A DNA stretch of 46,268 nt from Pseudomonadales bacterium. Lineage in GTDB: Bacteria; Pseudomonadota; Gammaproteobacteria; Pseudomonadales; Azotimanducaceae. Made by a program: the position numbers and the translations under genes. The stretch's first letter is position 1. Each line of letters starts with the position of its first letter. Location of the stretch: the NCBI GenBank assembly GCA_007130155.1, contig SLTB01000029.1, positions 1-46,268 on the forward strand. Direction: 5' to 3'. Shown piece by piece: positions 16,624 through 26,071 of this stretch. A model generated the notes under the pieces. That model was not told the origin of the DNA. It ran no database searches and was given only the letters and a program-made list of their open reading frames with translations.

Positions 16624-16650
16624 TGCCACCCTCGCCCCCCCCCGGGCACT

Positions 16651-17574
16651 CTAAATCGGTACTCCGGTCAGGCGATCATGAGCTTCCTGATACCGTGCCA
16701 GCGTGCTCTTGATCACTTCGTCAGGCAGCGCTGGCCCCGGAGCCGTCTTGTCCCACTTCCCAGCCGCCACCAGCTGCTCCAGGTAGTTGCGGACGTACTG
16801 CTTGTCGAAGCTGGGCTGCTCAGCGCCGGGACGCCAGCTGTCCGCGGGCCAGAAGCGGCTGGAATCAGGCGTGAAAATCTCATCCACCAGAACCGGCTTG
16901 TCGGCGCCCGGCGCAAGCCCGAACTCGAACTTGGTATCCGCCAGCAGGATGCCGCGCTCAGCGGCAAAGGTTCGGGCCAAGCCATACAACTGCAGAGTCA
17001 AGTCCCGCAGCCGGGTCATGAGACCCTCACCGACCCGTGCTGCGGCCTCGGCAAAGGGGATGTTTTCGTCATGGCCCGTGACCGCCTTGGTCGCGGGCGT
17101 GAAGATCGGTTCCGGCAGTTCATCTCCATTGCGCAGGCCCGGAGGCAGCGCCACACCGCAAACACTCCCCGTCGACTGGTAATCCTTCCAGCCCGAGCCG
17201 GCAAGGTAGCCCCGCGCCACACACTCGATGGGCACCACGTCCAACTTCCGGCAGAGCATGCTGCGACCGGTCAGCATGCTCTGATGTGCGGGACTGAGGC
17301 CAGGAATCAGGGCCGGGTCGGTGGACACCAGATGATGCGTGACCCGATGGGCAAAATGTTCGAACCAGAAGCAGGAGATCTGCGTCAACAACACGCCTTT
17401 GCCAGGCACGCCATTGCTCATGACCACGTCGAAGGCGCTGATGCGATCGGTGGCGACAATGAGCACGCCGGGGCTGCCGTCGGGCAGTTCGATGTCGTAG
17501 AGATCCCTGACCTTGCCCTGCCGTCGATTGGGCAGCGGCAGATCGGTGGTCATCAGAGCGGTGCTCGACATCAT
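16651..17574 (-). CDS. purC: Phosphoribosylaminoimidazole-succinocarboxamide synthase
   Basis: PurC makes SAICAR from CAIR, aspartate and ATP in purine synthesis. The 307-residue length is the longer, yeast-like form rather than the 237-residue enterobacterial one. Diagnostic stretches are RQGKVRDLYD at the ATP site, ATDRISAFDVVM, VECVARGYLAGSGW in the form IECVARGYLAGSGW, and LVDEIFTPDSSRFWP near the C-terminus. It lies 22 bp after the SDR and 27 bp before the MscS remnant, inside a minus-strand series led by a PLP sulfhydrylase. No purine-biosynthesis neighbours are present. Confidence 0.92.
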   Translation of the reverse strand: MMSSTALMTTDLPLPNRRQGKVRDLYDIELPDGSPGVLIVATDRISAFDVVMSNGVPGKGVLLTQISCFWFEHFAHRVTHHLVSTDPALIPGLSPAHQSMLTGRSMLCRKLDVVPIECVARGYLAGSGWKDYQSTGSVCGVALPPGLRNGDELPEPIFTPATKAVTGHDENIPFAEAAARVGEGLMTRLRDLTLQLYGLARTFAAERGILLADTKFEFGLAPGADKPVLVDEIFTPDSSRFWPADSWRPGAEQPSFDKQYVRNYLEQLVAAGKWDKTAPGPALPDEVIKSTLARYQEAHDRLTGVPI

Positions 17575-17596
17575 GAAGCTGATTCCCTACTCAAAT

Positions 17597-18361
17597 TCAG
17601 CGGGCGCTGATGCCGCCATCGACCATGTAGACCGCCCCGGTAATGAAGCGGGCCTCGTCACTGGCGAGAAAACACATCAGGTTGGCGACGTCGGCAGGCT
17701 GCCCATAGCGACCAAGCGGAATGTTGCGCGCAATCTGATCATGGGCCACCTGGCCATCGCCAGGAAAGAAACCATCCTCGAGTGAGCGCATCATGCGCGT
17801 CTCGGTGGGCGAGGGATTGACCGTGTTGACCCGGATGCCATCCGCCGCACCCTCCAGCGCCGCAGTGCGCATCAGGCCGATCGTGGCATGCTTGCTGGTG
17901 ATATAAGGCGACAGACCAGGCGTCGCACTAACACCTGCCGTCGAGGATGTGATGACCACCGCACCGCCGCCGCGACGCTTCATGGCCGGCATGGCGTACT
18001 TCAGCCCGAGCCAGACGCCGCGGACATTGACGGCCATCACGGCATCGAAGGTGGCCACGTCCTGTTCGACGATGCTCTTCACCGTCCCCTCGATGCCGGC
18101 GTTAGCCAGGAGAATATCGACGCCACCGAAGCGTCGCTCGGCGGCCTGGACATAGGCTTCACTGGCATCCGGGTCAGTGACATCCGCCACCGCGAAAGCG
18201 GCGGCCTCGCCCAATCCCGCTACAGCCCGGGCCAGTGCATCGGCTTCGATGTCCACCAGCATGACCTGGGCACCCTCGTCGACAAACTTGTGCGCCGCAG
18301 CCAGCCCGATACCACCCGAACCGCCCGTGATCACGGCCACCTTGCCATCCAGCCTACCCAT
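17597..18361 (-). CDS. Classical SDR family oxidoreductase
   Basis: This 254-residue classical short-chain dehydrogenase has the cofactor motif TGGSGGIGLAAAHKF, an Asp in LVDIEAD that favours NAD over NADP, ANAG, and the catalytic SSTAG...YITSKHA with Tyr and Lys four apart. The C-terminus ITGAVYMVDGGISAR is standard. The substrate is unknown; it resembles the group of alcohol, steroid and cyclohexanol-type dehydrogenases. It follows the PLP enzyme by 23 bp and precedes purC by 22 bp, so the three are probably co-transcribed. Confidence 0.85.
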   Translation of the reverse strand: MGRLDGKVAVITGGSGGIGLAAAHKFVDEGAQVMLVDIEADALARAVAGLGEAAAFAVADVTDPDASEAYVQAAERRFGGVDILLANAGIEGTVKSIVEQDVATFDAVMAVNVRGVWLGLKYAMPAMKRRGGGAVVITSSTAGVSATPGLSPYITSKHATIGLMRTAALEGAADGIRVNTVNPSPTETRMMRSLEDGFFPGDGQVAHDQIARNIPLGRYGQPADVANLMCFLASDEARFITGAVYMVDGGISAR

Positions 18362-18384
18362 CCCCTGCGCTCCCTCAGGTCAGT

Positions 18385-19638
18385 TCAAACTGATGCAGCC
18401 AGCGCCTGCTCGAAGTCCGCCAGCAGGTCCACGGAATCCTCAATGCCCACGCTGACGCGGATCAGTGAATCACGAATGTCCATGCTCGCGCGGCGCTCAG
18501 CACCCATCTCATGATAGATCGTCTGCGCCACAGGAATCGCCAGGCTACGGTTGTCGCCGAGATTGCTCGATGACACCACCAGATCAAGGCGATTGAGGAA
18601 GTCGAAGATGTCCAAGCCAGCGTCGAGTTCGAAACTGAGCAGGGCGCCTGGATGACGCAGCAGTCGCGCCGCACGCTCATACTGTGGGTGATCGGCAAGG
18701 CCCGGATAGAACACTCTGCTCACCCACGGATGCCCGTTCAGCATCTCCGCCAGCGCCTGGGCGTTGGCACAGGCACGATCCATGCGCAGCGCCAAGGTCT
18801 CCGCACCCAAAGCCACCAGCTGCGCCGCATCCGGGCCGAGGCTGGCACCGAAATCGCGCAAGCCCTTCTTGCGAATCTGCTGCAGCCCCCACTGGGCAGG
18901 CGGCTGGCTTTTGTAGCCATCGAATATGTTGGGAAAGCGGCTCCAATCAAAGAGGCCCGTGTCGGTGACCGCACCTCCAAGTACTGAGCCGTGACCCGCG
19001 ATGTACTTGGTCAGGGCATTGATCACCAGCGATGCGCCCACGGTCCGAGGCTGAAAAAGCCAGGGCGAGGTCATGGTGTTATCCACCACGTAAACCAAAC
19101 CATGCTCCCGGCAAAGCTCTCCGATGCCTTCGAGATCGGCCACCTGAGTGCGCGGATTGGCGATGGTCTCCACGAACACCAGGCGCGTCTCAGGGCGCAG
19201 CGCGGCCGCTACCGCATCCGCCTCGGTGGCATCAACGAAACTGACTTCCAGGCCAAGTCCGGCAAAGCTCGAAAACAGGCTGTTGGTGTTGCCAAAGAGG
19301 AAGCTCGACGACACCACGTGGTCGCCCCGCTTCAGCAGTGCAAACAGCATGGAGCCAATGGCAGCCATACCGGTGCCAAAGGCAATGGTCCCGATGCCGC
19401 CCTCCATGCCGCTGAGTTTGCGCTGCAGAGCCTCGACGGTGGGGTTGGACTGGCGCCCATAGGAATAACCCGACTGTCGGCCCTGGAACACCGCAGCCAG
19501 ATCCCGGGCATCCGCGTAGCCATAGGCGACAGACGCATGCACCGGCTTGTGCAGCGACCCGTGCTCGACCCCATCGCGACGGTCCGAGTGCAGGATCCGG
19601 GTGGTGAAGCCCACACCGTCATGTTGCTCGCTGCTCAT
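18385..19638 (-). CDS. Cystathionine gamma-synthase / O-succinylhomoserine sulfhydrylase family PLP enzyme
   Basis: This is a 417-residue Cys/Met-metabolism PLP enzyme. Key elements are YSYGRQSNPTVEALQRKL (cofactor phosphate contact from the neighbouring subunit), FGTGMAAIGSML, VDNTMTSPWLFQP and NALTKYIAGHG, where Lys211 forms the Schiff base. Such enzymes replace the acyl group of an activated homoserine with sulfide or cysteine; MetB, MetZ and MetY activities are hard to separate by motif. ATG 19638 starts the family-typical N-terminus; the frame extends 17 codons further without support. MetR, a methionine regulator, is encoded 18 kb away. Confidence 0.85.
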   Translation of the reverse strand: MSSEQHDGVGFTTRILHSDRRDGVEHGSLHKPVHASVAYGYADARDLAAVFQGRQSGYSYGRQSNPTVEALQRKLSGMEGGIGTIAFGTGMAAIGSMLFALLKRGDHVVSSSFLFGNTNSLFSSFAGLGLEVSFVDATEADAVAAALRPETRLVFVETIANPRTQVADLEGIGELCREHGLVYVVDNTMTSPWLFQPRTVGASLVINALTKYIAGHGSVLGGAVTDTGLFDWSRFPNIFDGYKSQPPAQWGLQQIRKKGLRDFGASLGPDAAQLVALGAETLALRMDRACANAQALAEMLNGHPWVSRVFYPGLADHPQYERAARLLRHPGALLSFELDAGLDIFDFLNRLDLVVSSSNLGDNRSLAIPVAQTIYHEMGAERRASMDIRDSLIRVSVGIEDSVDLLADFEQALAASV

Positions 19639-19754
19639 GCCATGCGGTCCCACAAGCGACTCAAAAAACAAGGCGCGTACTGTACGCAACTGCCCGGGAC
19701 AGCGCTACGCAAGGCCCATCAGCCATGGCCGGCACATCGAAGCTTCGAACCCTG

Positions 19755-21986
19755 CTACGCGGAGCCCACACGGATGAAGCTGTCGGCCAGATAGCGTTCC
19801 AGGGCGTCGCGATCGACCGGGCGACTGAAGATGTCACCTTGCGCCTGATGGCAGCCCTGCCGTTGCAGGTAGCGCAGCTGCAGGTCGTTCTCCACGCCCT
19901 CAGCCACGATGCCGAGTCCGAGGCCACGCGCCATATAGATGATGGCGTTGACGATGCTCGAATCATCGCCGTCGCCCCGGATGTCTTGCACGAAGGAGCG
20001 GTCGATTTTCAGAATGTCCAAGGGAAATCGCTGAAGATAGGAGAGAGAGGAATAACCGGTACCAAAATCGTCGATACCGATGCGCACACCCCGGGCCCCG
20101 AGCCTGCGCAGCTTCGGTACGATCAACTCCATCTCGCGCATGATCACGCTCTCGGTGATCTCGAGCATGACGCAATCGATAACCACGCCCGTTTCTTCGA
20201 ACATCGCCAGCATGCTGTCGACAAAGTCCGCCTGCTCCATCTGCGCCGCCGAAACGTTCAACGAAAGGGTCAACGCGGGGTGACTGCCACGCTGCCAGAC
20301 TGCCACTGCCTCGCAGGCCTTGCGCTGGATACAACGATCCACCTGCACGATCAACCCGGTTTCCTCGGCCAGCGGGATGAAGTCGATAGGTTCCACCAGG
20401 CCGCGCTGGGGGTGATGCCACCGGGCAAGGGCTTCGACCCCGATGATGACGCCGGTATCGAGATCCACCTGGGGCTGGAAAAAAGGTTCGAGTTCATCAT
20501 TCGCCAGCGCGTTGCGGAGTTCGCGCTCGAGGGCCAGCAGGGAGCAGAATTTGGCGTTCATCTCCGGCATGAAGAACTCGTAACCATTCTTGCCGCGCCC
20601 CTTGATGTGATACATGGCAATGTCCGCACTCTGGATCAGCGCCTCCACCGACTCGCCGGAGTCTGGATAGACCGAGATCCCGATGCTCGCGCCGACGAAG
20701 AATTCGTGGTCCTCCACCTTGAACGGCGTCGACAGACGATCGAGCACCTTCTGCGCCACTCCCGCTGCGTCTTCCCGGCAACTGACGTCGGGCAGCAGGA
20801 AGCAGAATTCGTCGCCACCAAGGCGCGCCAGGGTGTCGCCAGCGCGCAGGCAGTTGCGCAGGCGCTCGGCCACGAGCTTGAGCAAGCGGTCGCCCACCGT
20901 ATGACCTAAGGTGTCGTTGACCACCTTGAAACGGTCGAGATCCAGGAACATCACGGCCAGCCGGCCCTTGTTGCGCCGGGCCTGAGTCACGGCCAGCTCC
21001 AGGCGATCGTGAAACAGTGCCCGATTGGGCAAATGGGTCAGCAGGTCGTGGTAGGCCTGATACTGCACCATCTCCTGGGCCCGCTTGCGCTCGCTCACAT
21101 CCCGTGCGAGCCCATAGGTGCCGAGAAAGACTCCGTCGCACTGGGTATCGGCTCCGCCATCGGCGTAGATGCCGGTGGCGGTGACCTCCACCACCACTTC
21201 TCCCTGGACAACACCTCCCTGGACCACTCCATGGGTCGGCAACCGGGACCGCAGCCGCAATTCCACGTTCCGAGAGGCCCGGTCGCCCGTCCGCCGTTCA
21301 TTGAACACATAGCGGGCAGACTCCAGATCCTGCTCATCGACGATGCTTGCGTAATGCCTACCGAGCAGGGCCTCCCGGGACCATCCGAGCAGGGCCACAG
21401 CACGATCGTTGACGAAGGTGAAACAGCCCTCAGGATCCAGCAGGTAAACCATGTCTGGCGCATGATCGATCATGAAGCGATGCAACCGCTCCGATTCGGT
21501 GAGGCGTTTCTCCGCAACCCGGGCCCGGCGCTCGAGGTCCAGGGCGCGTTCGACCCGCGCCAGCGTGGAGAACAATTCCTCCGCCTCGAAGGGCTTGCGC
21601 AGGAAGTCGGCAGCACCCTGGGTGAGGGCCCGTTTGACGTGCTCGAAGCTCGGCTCACCACTCAAGACAACGATGCGTGTATCGAGTTCGCGGGCGGTTA
21701 GCGCCGCAATCACCTCCAACCCGGAGGTGCCCGGCATCACCATATCGAGAAGGATGAGGTCGGGAACAGGAGCGTGTTCCAGCCGCGCGAGGGCCGCACA
21801 GCCGCTGTCGGCGAGTTCGACGCCATAGCCGCGGCTGCCCAGGAGAGCGCCGAGAGATTCCCGCATGCGCGGCTGATCATCGACGATGAGTACCGAGGTG
21901 TGCGGTGGCGTGGCCGGTCCTGCGTCGGTCACATTGATCAGACTGGCAGCCCGACTGATCAGCCCCGTATCTGGAGTCATCCTCAT
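19755..21986 (-). CDS. Response regulator with PAS, GGDEF and EAL domains
   Basis: This 743-residue protein reads, in order: receiver domain (about 31-150, acidic pair D36/D37, phosphoacceptor D81 in LLDMVMPG, K131), coiled linker, PAS domain (about 165-290), GGDEF (about 320-480) and EAL (about 495-740). The GGDEF signature is intact (RLGGDEF) and preceded by RAGD five residues upstream, a complete product-inhibition I-site. The EAL site is intact too: GVEALARWHHP, DDFGTGYSSL, KIDRSFV and VAEGVEN. Both making and breaking c-di-GMP are therefore possible. The start at 21986 has GGAGAG 8 nt upstream. The PAS domain contains a 5-residue tandem duplication (GVVQGGVVQGE). No partner kinase is adjacent. 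Confidence 0.9.
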   Translation of the reverse strand: MRMTPDTGLISRAASLINVTDAGPATPPHTSVLIVDDQPRMRESLGALLGSRGYGVELADSGCAALARLEHAPVPDLILLDMVMPGTSGLEVIAALTARELDTRIVVLSGEPSFEHVKRALTQGAADFLRKPFEAEELFSTLARVERALDLERRARVAEKRLTESERLHRFMIDHAPDMVYLLDPEGCFTFVNDRAVALLGWSREALLGRHYASIVDEQDLESARYVFNERRTGDRASRNVELRLRSRLPTHGVVQGGVVQGEVVVEVTATGIYADGGADTQCDGVFLGTYGLARDVSERKRAQEMVQYQAYHDLLTHLPNRALFHDRLELAVTQARRNKGRLAVMFLDLDRFKVVNDTLGHTVGDRLLKLVAERLRNCLRAGDTLARLGGDEFCFLLPDVSCREDAAGVAQKVLDRLSTPFKVEDHEFFVGASIGISVYPDSGESVEALIQSADIAMYHIKGRGKNGYEFFMPEMNAKFCSLLALERELRNALANDELEPFFQPQVDLDTGVIIGVEALARWHHPQRGLVEPIDFIPLAEETGLIVQVDRCIQRKACEAVAVWQRGSHPALTLSLNVSAAQMEQADFVDSMLAMFEETGVVIDCVMLEITESVIMREMELIVPKLRRLGARGVRIGIDDFGTGYSSLSYLQRFPLDILKIDRSFVQDIRGDGDDSSIVNAIIYMARGLGLGIVAEGVENDLQLRYLQRQGCHQAQGDIFSRPVDRDALERYLADSFIRVGSA

Positions 21987-22332
21987 CGAGATTGCTCTCC
22001 CCAAGCCTTCCATCGCGGACGTCCAACCCGTGGCACTGCCGCCGGAACGCCTCCTCGTCACTGCCGGTCCGAGTTCGGGCCGGGAGTCTGTCAGGCTTGA
22101 GACTGTGCTGCTGCGCCGAGGGTAGGCAGGCGTCTTATCCCCTGGCGTTATCGTCACAGGGCACCACCGCATGGCATCCCTATGCTCCTCAGAACCGGAT
22201 GAAGCTACGCTCAGCCCCCACTCGGCTCGCTGCGATCGCTCGAGCCGGCAGCCCCCAACCATCGACCGTTTTACCGCGCCAGCGTGCCTGCTTATCGAAA
22301 CTAACCTCCCGTTGACGGAAATGCCACTGCCA
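21987..22332. other. 346-bp leader/intergenic region upstream of the GGDEF-EAL gene
   Basis: No gene could be supported. The region should carry the promoter of the REC-PAS-GGDEF-EAL gene and the 3' end of the lipocalin-like transcript. I looked for a GEMM c-di-GMP riboswitch core on the minus strand and did not find one. Confidence 0.4.
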
Positions 22333-23526
22333 TCACATTTTCGACGCCTCAGCGGTGTAGCCCGTCATCTCCAGATAACCACACCCTGGAACAGGCCCGT
22401 CCAGACAGACCCGACCCTCCCAGTAGCGCAACGCCAGCCGGTTGAGCTGGTCGGGATGTCGCGCTTCGACGCGACCACGGATTCCCAGCGACGGCACCGC
22501 CAGACGCCAGCTTACAGGCCAGGCCGCGCCAGTTTCATCGCGCCAGGAACCAAGGGGTTCGAGATCGAAATCCGCTCCGGTGAGGGTCTGGCTGGCACCG
22601 TCCTCAGCCACGACCACACCGCCGCTCGCGCCATCGATGCTGCCGTCTTCCCGACGGATCTGAAACACCATCAGGTCGCGGCCATCATCCAGATGCAGCG
22701 CGAACCAATCCCAACCCACCTGTCCTGGATCCAGTACGCTCGTGCTCCACTCCCGATCCATCCAACCCAGACCTTCGACGGCGACTTCGTCGCCATCGAG
22801 GCGAATGCGGCCACGTGCATCCATCCGGGTGTAGGAGTAGTAGTAGGAGGCATTGCCGGCGCCCTCGCTCTTGCGCGAGAGCCCTTGGTCGCCCTGCAGA
22901 ATGGGGCCACGTGCGCCATCGAATTCGAGTTCGACTTCAAAGGAATTGACCGCGTCATCCACCCCTGCGATCAGACGCAGAGGGAACATCTGACCGGGAT
23001 GCACCGATTCCAGTCGCCAATCCTCGAGCCAGGCGGCGAAGGGCTCCGCGCGCACCCCGGCCAGACCCAGCGCATCCCGTGAGAAGCGCTCGTCAGCCCG
23101 ATGCACCCCATCCGGACCGCTGACAGCGACGTGTGCCATCCAAACCTGGCGCGTACGCCATCGACTGGCCGCCGTATCGGGTCCAACCAGAGGTGCCAGC
23201 GCCTGCCGAAACAACGTGAACTGCACGCCATAGTCACGGCCATCGGCCGCCTCGAGATGGCTGACCAGATACCACCACTCGGAACGGAAGGCAGGATGCG
23301 GACCATGGTCCGCAGGAAAGTCGAAGACCCGGGGGATATCCGCCACCGCATAGCCGGCTTGCCCGTCAGCCCCAGCGCCCGATTCACCGCCGATCAAAGC
23401 GCCGAGATTCAGCCCTGGGCGTCCATCACTGCCGGTAGGTGCCGCGGTCTCGCCCTGACCGCCAGCGGCAGCAGCGGCCAGCAATAACAGCAGCCACAGG
23501 CTTTGCCATCGCTCAGGCATCGGCAC
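22333..23526 (-). CDS. AttH/CrtC-like lipocalin-fold protein, exported
   Basis: The 397-residue protein begins with a signal sequence (LWLLLLLAAAAAGG) and then has the AttH/CrtC-like hydroxysteroid-lipocalin pattern: RVFDFPADHGPHPAFRSEWW, GVQFTLFRQAL, VWMAHVAVS, YYSYTRM, and GLGWMDREWSTS with GWDWFALHLDDGRDLM. CrtC members hydrate carotenoids; AttH members accompany an FtsX-type ABC transporter and are thought to handle lipophilic ligands in the periplasm. Context decides for AttH: its start overlaps the permease stop by 14 nt, in an ATPase-permease-lipocalin order as in Agrobacterium attEFGH. Confidence 0.85.
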   Translation of the reverse strand: MPMPERWQSLWLLLLLAAAAAGGQGETAAPTGSDGRPGLNLGALIGGESGAGADGQAGYAVADIPRVFDFPADHGPHPAFRSEWWYLVSHLEAADGRDYGVQFTLFRQALAPLVGPDTAASRWRTRQVWMAHVAVSGPDGVHRADERFSRDALGLAGVRAEPFAAWLEDWRLESVHPGQMFPLRLIAGVDDAVNSFEVELEFDGARGPILQGDQGLSRKSEGAGNASYYYSYTRMDARGRIRLDGDEVAVEGLGWMDREWSTSVLDPGQVGWDWFALHLDDGRDLMVFQIRREDGSIDGASGGVVVAEDGASQTLTGADFDLEPLGSWRDETGAAWPVSWRLAVPSLGIRGRVEARHPDQLNRLALRYWEGRVCLDGPVPGCGYLEMTGYTAEASKM

Positions 23527-26071
23527 GCACCTCCATCATCAGTGCAGCCGGAGTCGCCCGATACAGCGACCAGGCCGGCAGGGCCGCGGCCAGCAGACCA
23601 GCGAGGAGCGAGGCCAGCAAGGCCTGAAGGAACAGCCAGGAAGGGAAGTGCCAATCCAGACTCCAACCGAAGGCACGCACGTTGACCACCTCCATCAGGA
23701 TGATGGCCACCGCCACACCCAGCGGCATGGCCAGAAGCACGGCAGCGGTGGCCAACAGGACGGCCTCACCGATGTTCTGCACGACCGGCGTCAACCTCCC
23801 CACCCCAAGCGTCCGCAGCACTCCGAACTGAGCCCTGCGTTCCAGGCCGAGAGCCGTCAAGGCCGCGAACAGACCCAATGCGGCCACTGCACCGGCAATG
23901 GCCTGCAGTACGCTCGTCACCTGGAAAGTCCGGTCGAAAACGGCCCGAGCCTGCGACAGCAAGGCCTCGTTGTGGCGGATTCGGGTCCCCTCCGGAACAG
24001 CAGCCGCAAGAGCCCCGACAACGGTATCGAGGTCACCTCGTGGACCATACAACTCCAGCGCCGCAGAACCGGGCAGCGCCGGCAAAGCAAGCGCCTCGGG
24101 AACCAGGATCAATCCAGGACCGGCACCATACTCGCGAAAAACGCCCGTGATCGACAGCTCACGTTCTCCACCGATCATCGGAAGCGTCAGGGTCGACCCC
24201 ACTGACAACTGCAGGCGACGGGCAAGCGGCTCGCTGATCGCAACGCCATGCCCTGCGAATCGACCCACCAACATGGCCAGTCCGAGATCCTCGGGCAACT
24301 CGCCGCTGACGCTGATGCGACTGACGCGAACCGGTTGTCCCGCCACCCGATCCGACCAGGTGACCCGGAACACGTGACCATCCATCGACTGCGACAACAG
24401 CTCAGCAAGGGATTCGGGAAGAACACGGTGCTCACCGGCAAACTGCAGATGCAGGGGTGCCGCCAGCCGGGCGTCGAGCCAACGGTCGACGCTGCTGCGA
24501 AAACTTTCGACCATCAAGCCCATGCCGAGAGCCGTGGCCATGGCGATGACCAGGGCGGCAGCGGCCACCCCTGAACGCAACAGGCCACGCTCGGAATCTC
24601 GCAAAAGCAGGCGAACCTGCAGCGGCGCCAGCCTCAGCACATGCAGCAGCAGACGCAGGCAGGCTCTGATCCAGGGCGGCGTCAACGCGGCAGCGATCAG
24701 CAGCACCGCCCCTACGGCCAGCAGCCCGCCAGCGTACCCCAGTCGCGGATGCAGAGCAGCCGAAACGGCCAAGAGCAGGAGCAGAATCCATCTGGCACGC
24801 CGTGGTCCATCAGCCTGACGAACGACCATCGACCGCCCGTTGGGAGTGACCTGGCTTGCCCGGGAAGCGGCCGGCAGCGCGGCCAGCACAGTGGCAAGGA
24901 TGCCCACACTGGCCGCCTTGGCCAGGGGCAGCAGGTCTGGCACCAGCGCCACCGCGGCCACCTGACCATAGAGATTCTCAAGGGTTCCGGCCACCAGCAG
25001 CAGCAGACCGCTGGCCAGCCAGCGTCCAAGCAGGAGGCCGGCCAGAACGCCGAGGACAGCCATCACCACAGCCTCCGCCATCACCATGCGATAGATTTCA
25101 GCCGCCTGCACGCCCAGAGCCCGCAGGCGCCCGAAGGAGCGCGCGCGGCGCATCACCGCATGGGTCAGCGCGCCATGCACCAGAAACAAACCCACAAGCA
25201 GGGCCAGCAGCCCGAGGGCCGCGAGATTGAGTTGGAAAGATGCAGCCAGGGCCCGGGTGTCGGCCGCCTGCTCGGCCAGCGACACCACTCGCAACCCGCC
25301 ACCGAGATCCTCATCTTCGGAGCCTACCGGCGCCATCACCAATCCCGGGAACAGTCGTTCCAGGAAGGCCGCCCATCCTGCAGTGGGTGTCGCCTGCTCG
25401 CGTTCGAGATCGATCCGGGACAACCAGCCGACACGATCAAGCAGTTCCTGGGCGGTGGCAATGTCCGCAATCATCAGTCCCTGACCGAGGGCACGATCGC
25501 CGAGACTGAAACTCGCGATCACCCGTACCGCTCGCATCCCCGCAGACGAACGCACCCACAGGGTCGATTCGACCTCAGGATCGATCCCGAGCTGGCGCAG
25601 GCTCCCGGCATCCACGAGCACGGTTCCCGCCTCGCTGATGAGACGACCGGCAGCGCCACCGGCAGGGCTCGGTACCGCAGCGCGCATCCCCGCGTCGGCC
25701 ACCGGATCGACACCGAGCAACTGAACCGGCCAGACTGGACCCTCCTCCGACGCCCTGCTCAGGCGCACTTCGGCGGTGACCACAGGCGCCATGGCGCGGA
25801 CGTCGGCAAAGCGTTCATCACCCTGCCGCCAGCGCAGACGCAACCCAGGGTACTCGGATTCGGCTACCCGCCCTCCCGCACCCGTGATGGCGTGAGTTGC
25901 GGCGCCGTCGAGCTGCTGTGTGGCCAGCCGCATGGCTTCCCGGGACGCGGCATTGGCCAGATCCACCGCCAGCACCACGGCCACGCCTGTGGCAATACCG
26001 AACACGGCCAGCAGCGTCTGCCAGCGGTCCCGCCACAGATGCCTCAGATGGGACCGCAGCAGCAGGCTCAC
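23513..26071 (-). CDS. FtsX/MacB-type ABC transporter permease, double length
   Basis: This 852-residue permease has an N-terminal signal-anchor helix (about 18-40), a long extracytoplasmic MacB-PCD-like domain, and two FtsX modules, with further helices around residues 265-290, 335-360, 425-460, 505-530, and 720-840. Duplicated FtsX modules in one chain are typical of AttF/AttG-like and LolCE-like transporters that move lipids or lipoproteins rather than small solutes. It overlaps the ATPase stop by ATGA (26068-26071) and the lipocalin start by 14 nt. Confidence 0.88.
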   Translation of the reverse strand: MSLLLRSHLRHLWRDRWQTLLAVFGIATGVAVVLAVDLANAASREAMRLATQQLDGAATHAITGAGGRVAESEYPGLRLRWRQGDERFADVRAMAPVVTAEVRLSRASEEGPVWPVQLLGVDPVADAGMRAAVPSPAGGAAGRLISEAGTVLVDAGSLRQLGIDPEVESTLWVRSSAGMRAVRVIASFSLGDRALGQGLMIADIATAQELLDRVGWLSRIDLEREQATPTAGWAAFLERLFPGLVMAPVGSEDEDLGGGLRVVSLAEQAADTRALAASFQLNLAALGLLALLVGLFLVHGALTHAVMRRARSFGRLRALGVQAAEIYRMVMAEAVVMAVLGVLAGLLLGRWLASGLLLLVAGTLENLYGQVAAVALVPDLLPLAKAASVGILATVLAALPAASRASQVTPNGRSMVVRQADGPRRARWILLLLLAVSAALHPRLGYAGGLLAVGAVLLIAAALTPPWIRACLRLLLHVLRLAPLQVRLLLRDSERGLLRSGVAAAALVIAMATALGMGLMVESFRSSVDRWLDARLAAPLHLQFAGEHRVLPESLAELLSQSMDGHVFRVTWSDRVAGQPVRVSRISVSGELPEDLGLAMLVGRFAGHGVAISEPLARRLQLSVGSTLTLPMIGGERELSITGVFREYGAGPGLILVPEALALPALPGSAALELYGPRGDLDTVVGALAAAVPEGTRIRHNEALLSQARAVFDRTFQVTSVLQAIAGAVAALGLFAALTALGLERRAQFGVLRTLGVGRLTPVVQNIGEAVLLATAAVLLAMPLGVAVAIILMEVVNVRAFGWSLDWHFPSWLFLQALLASLLAGLLAAALPAWSLYRATPAALMMEVRADA

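Noticed and set aside
18991-19794. Long plus-strand open frame antisense to the PLP sulfhydrylase
   Set aside because: Antisense shadow of a gene with clear catalytic motifs; high-GC genomes give many such frames.
21987-22332. c-di-GMP riboswitch before the GGDEF-EAL gene
   Set aside because: The conserved GEMM core and tetraloop receptor sequences are not present on the minus strand.
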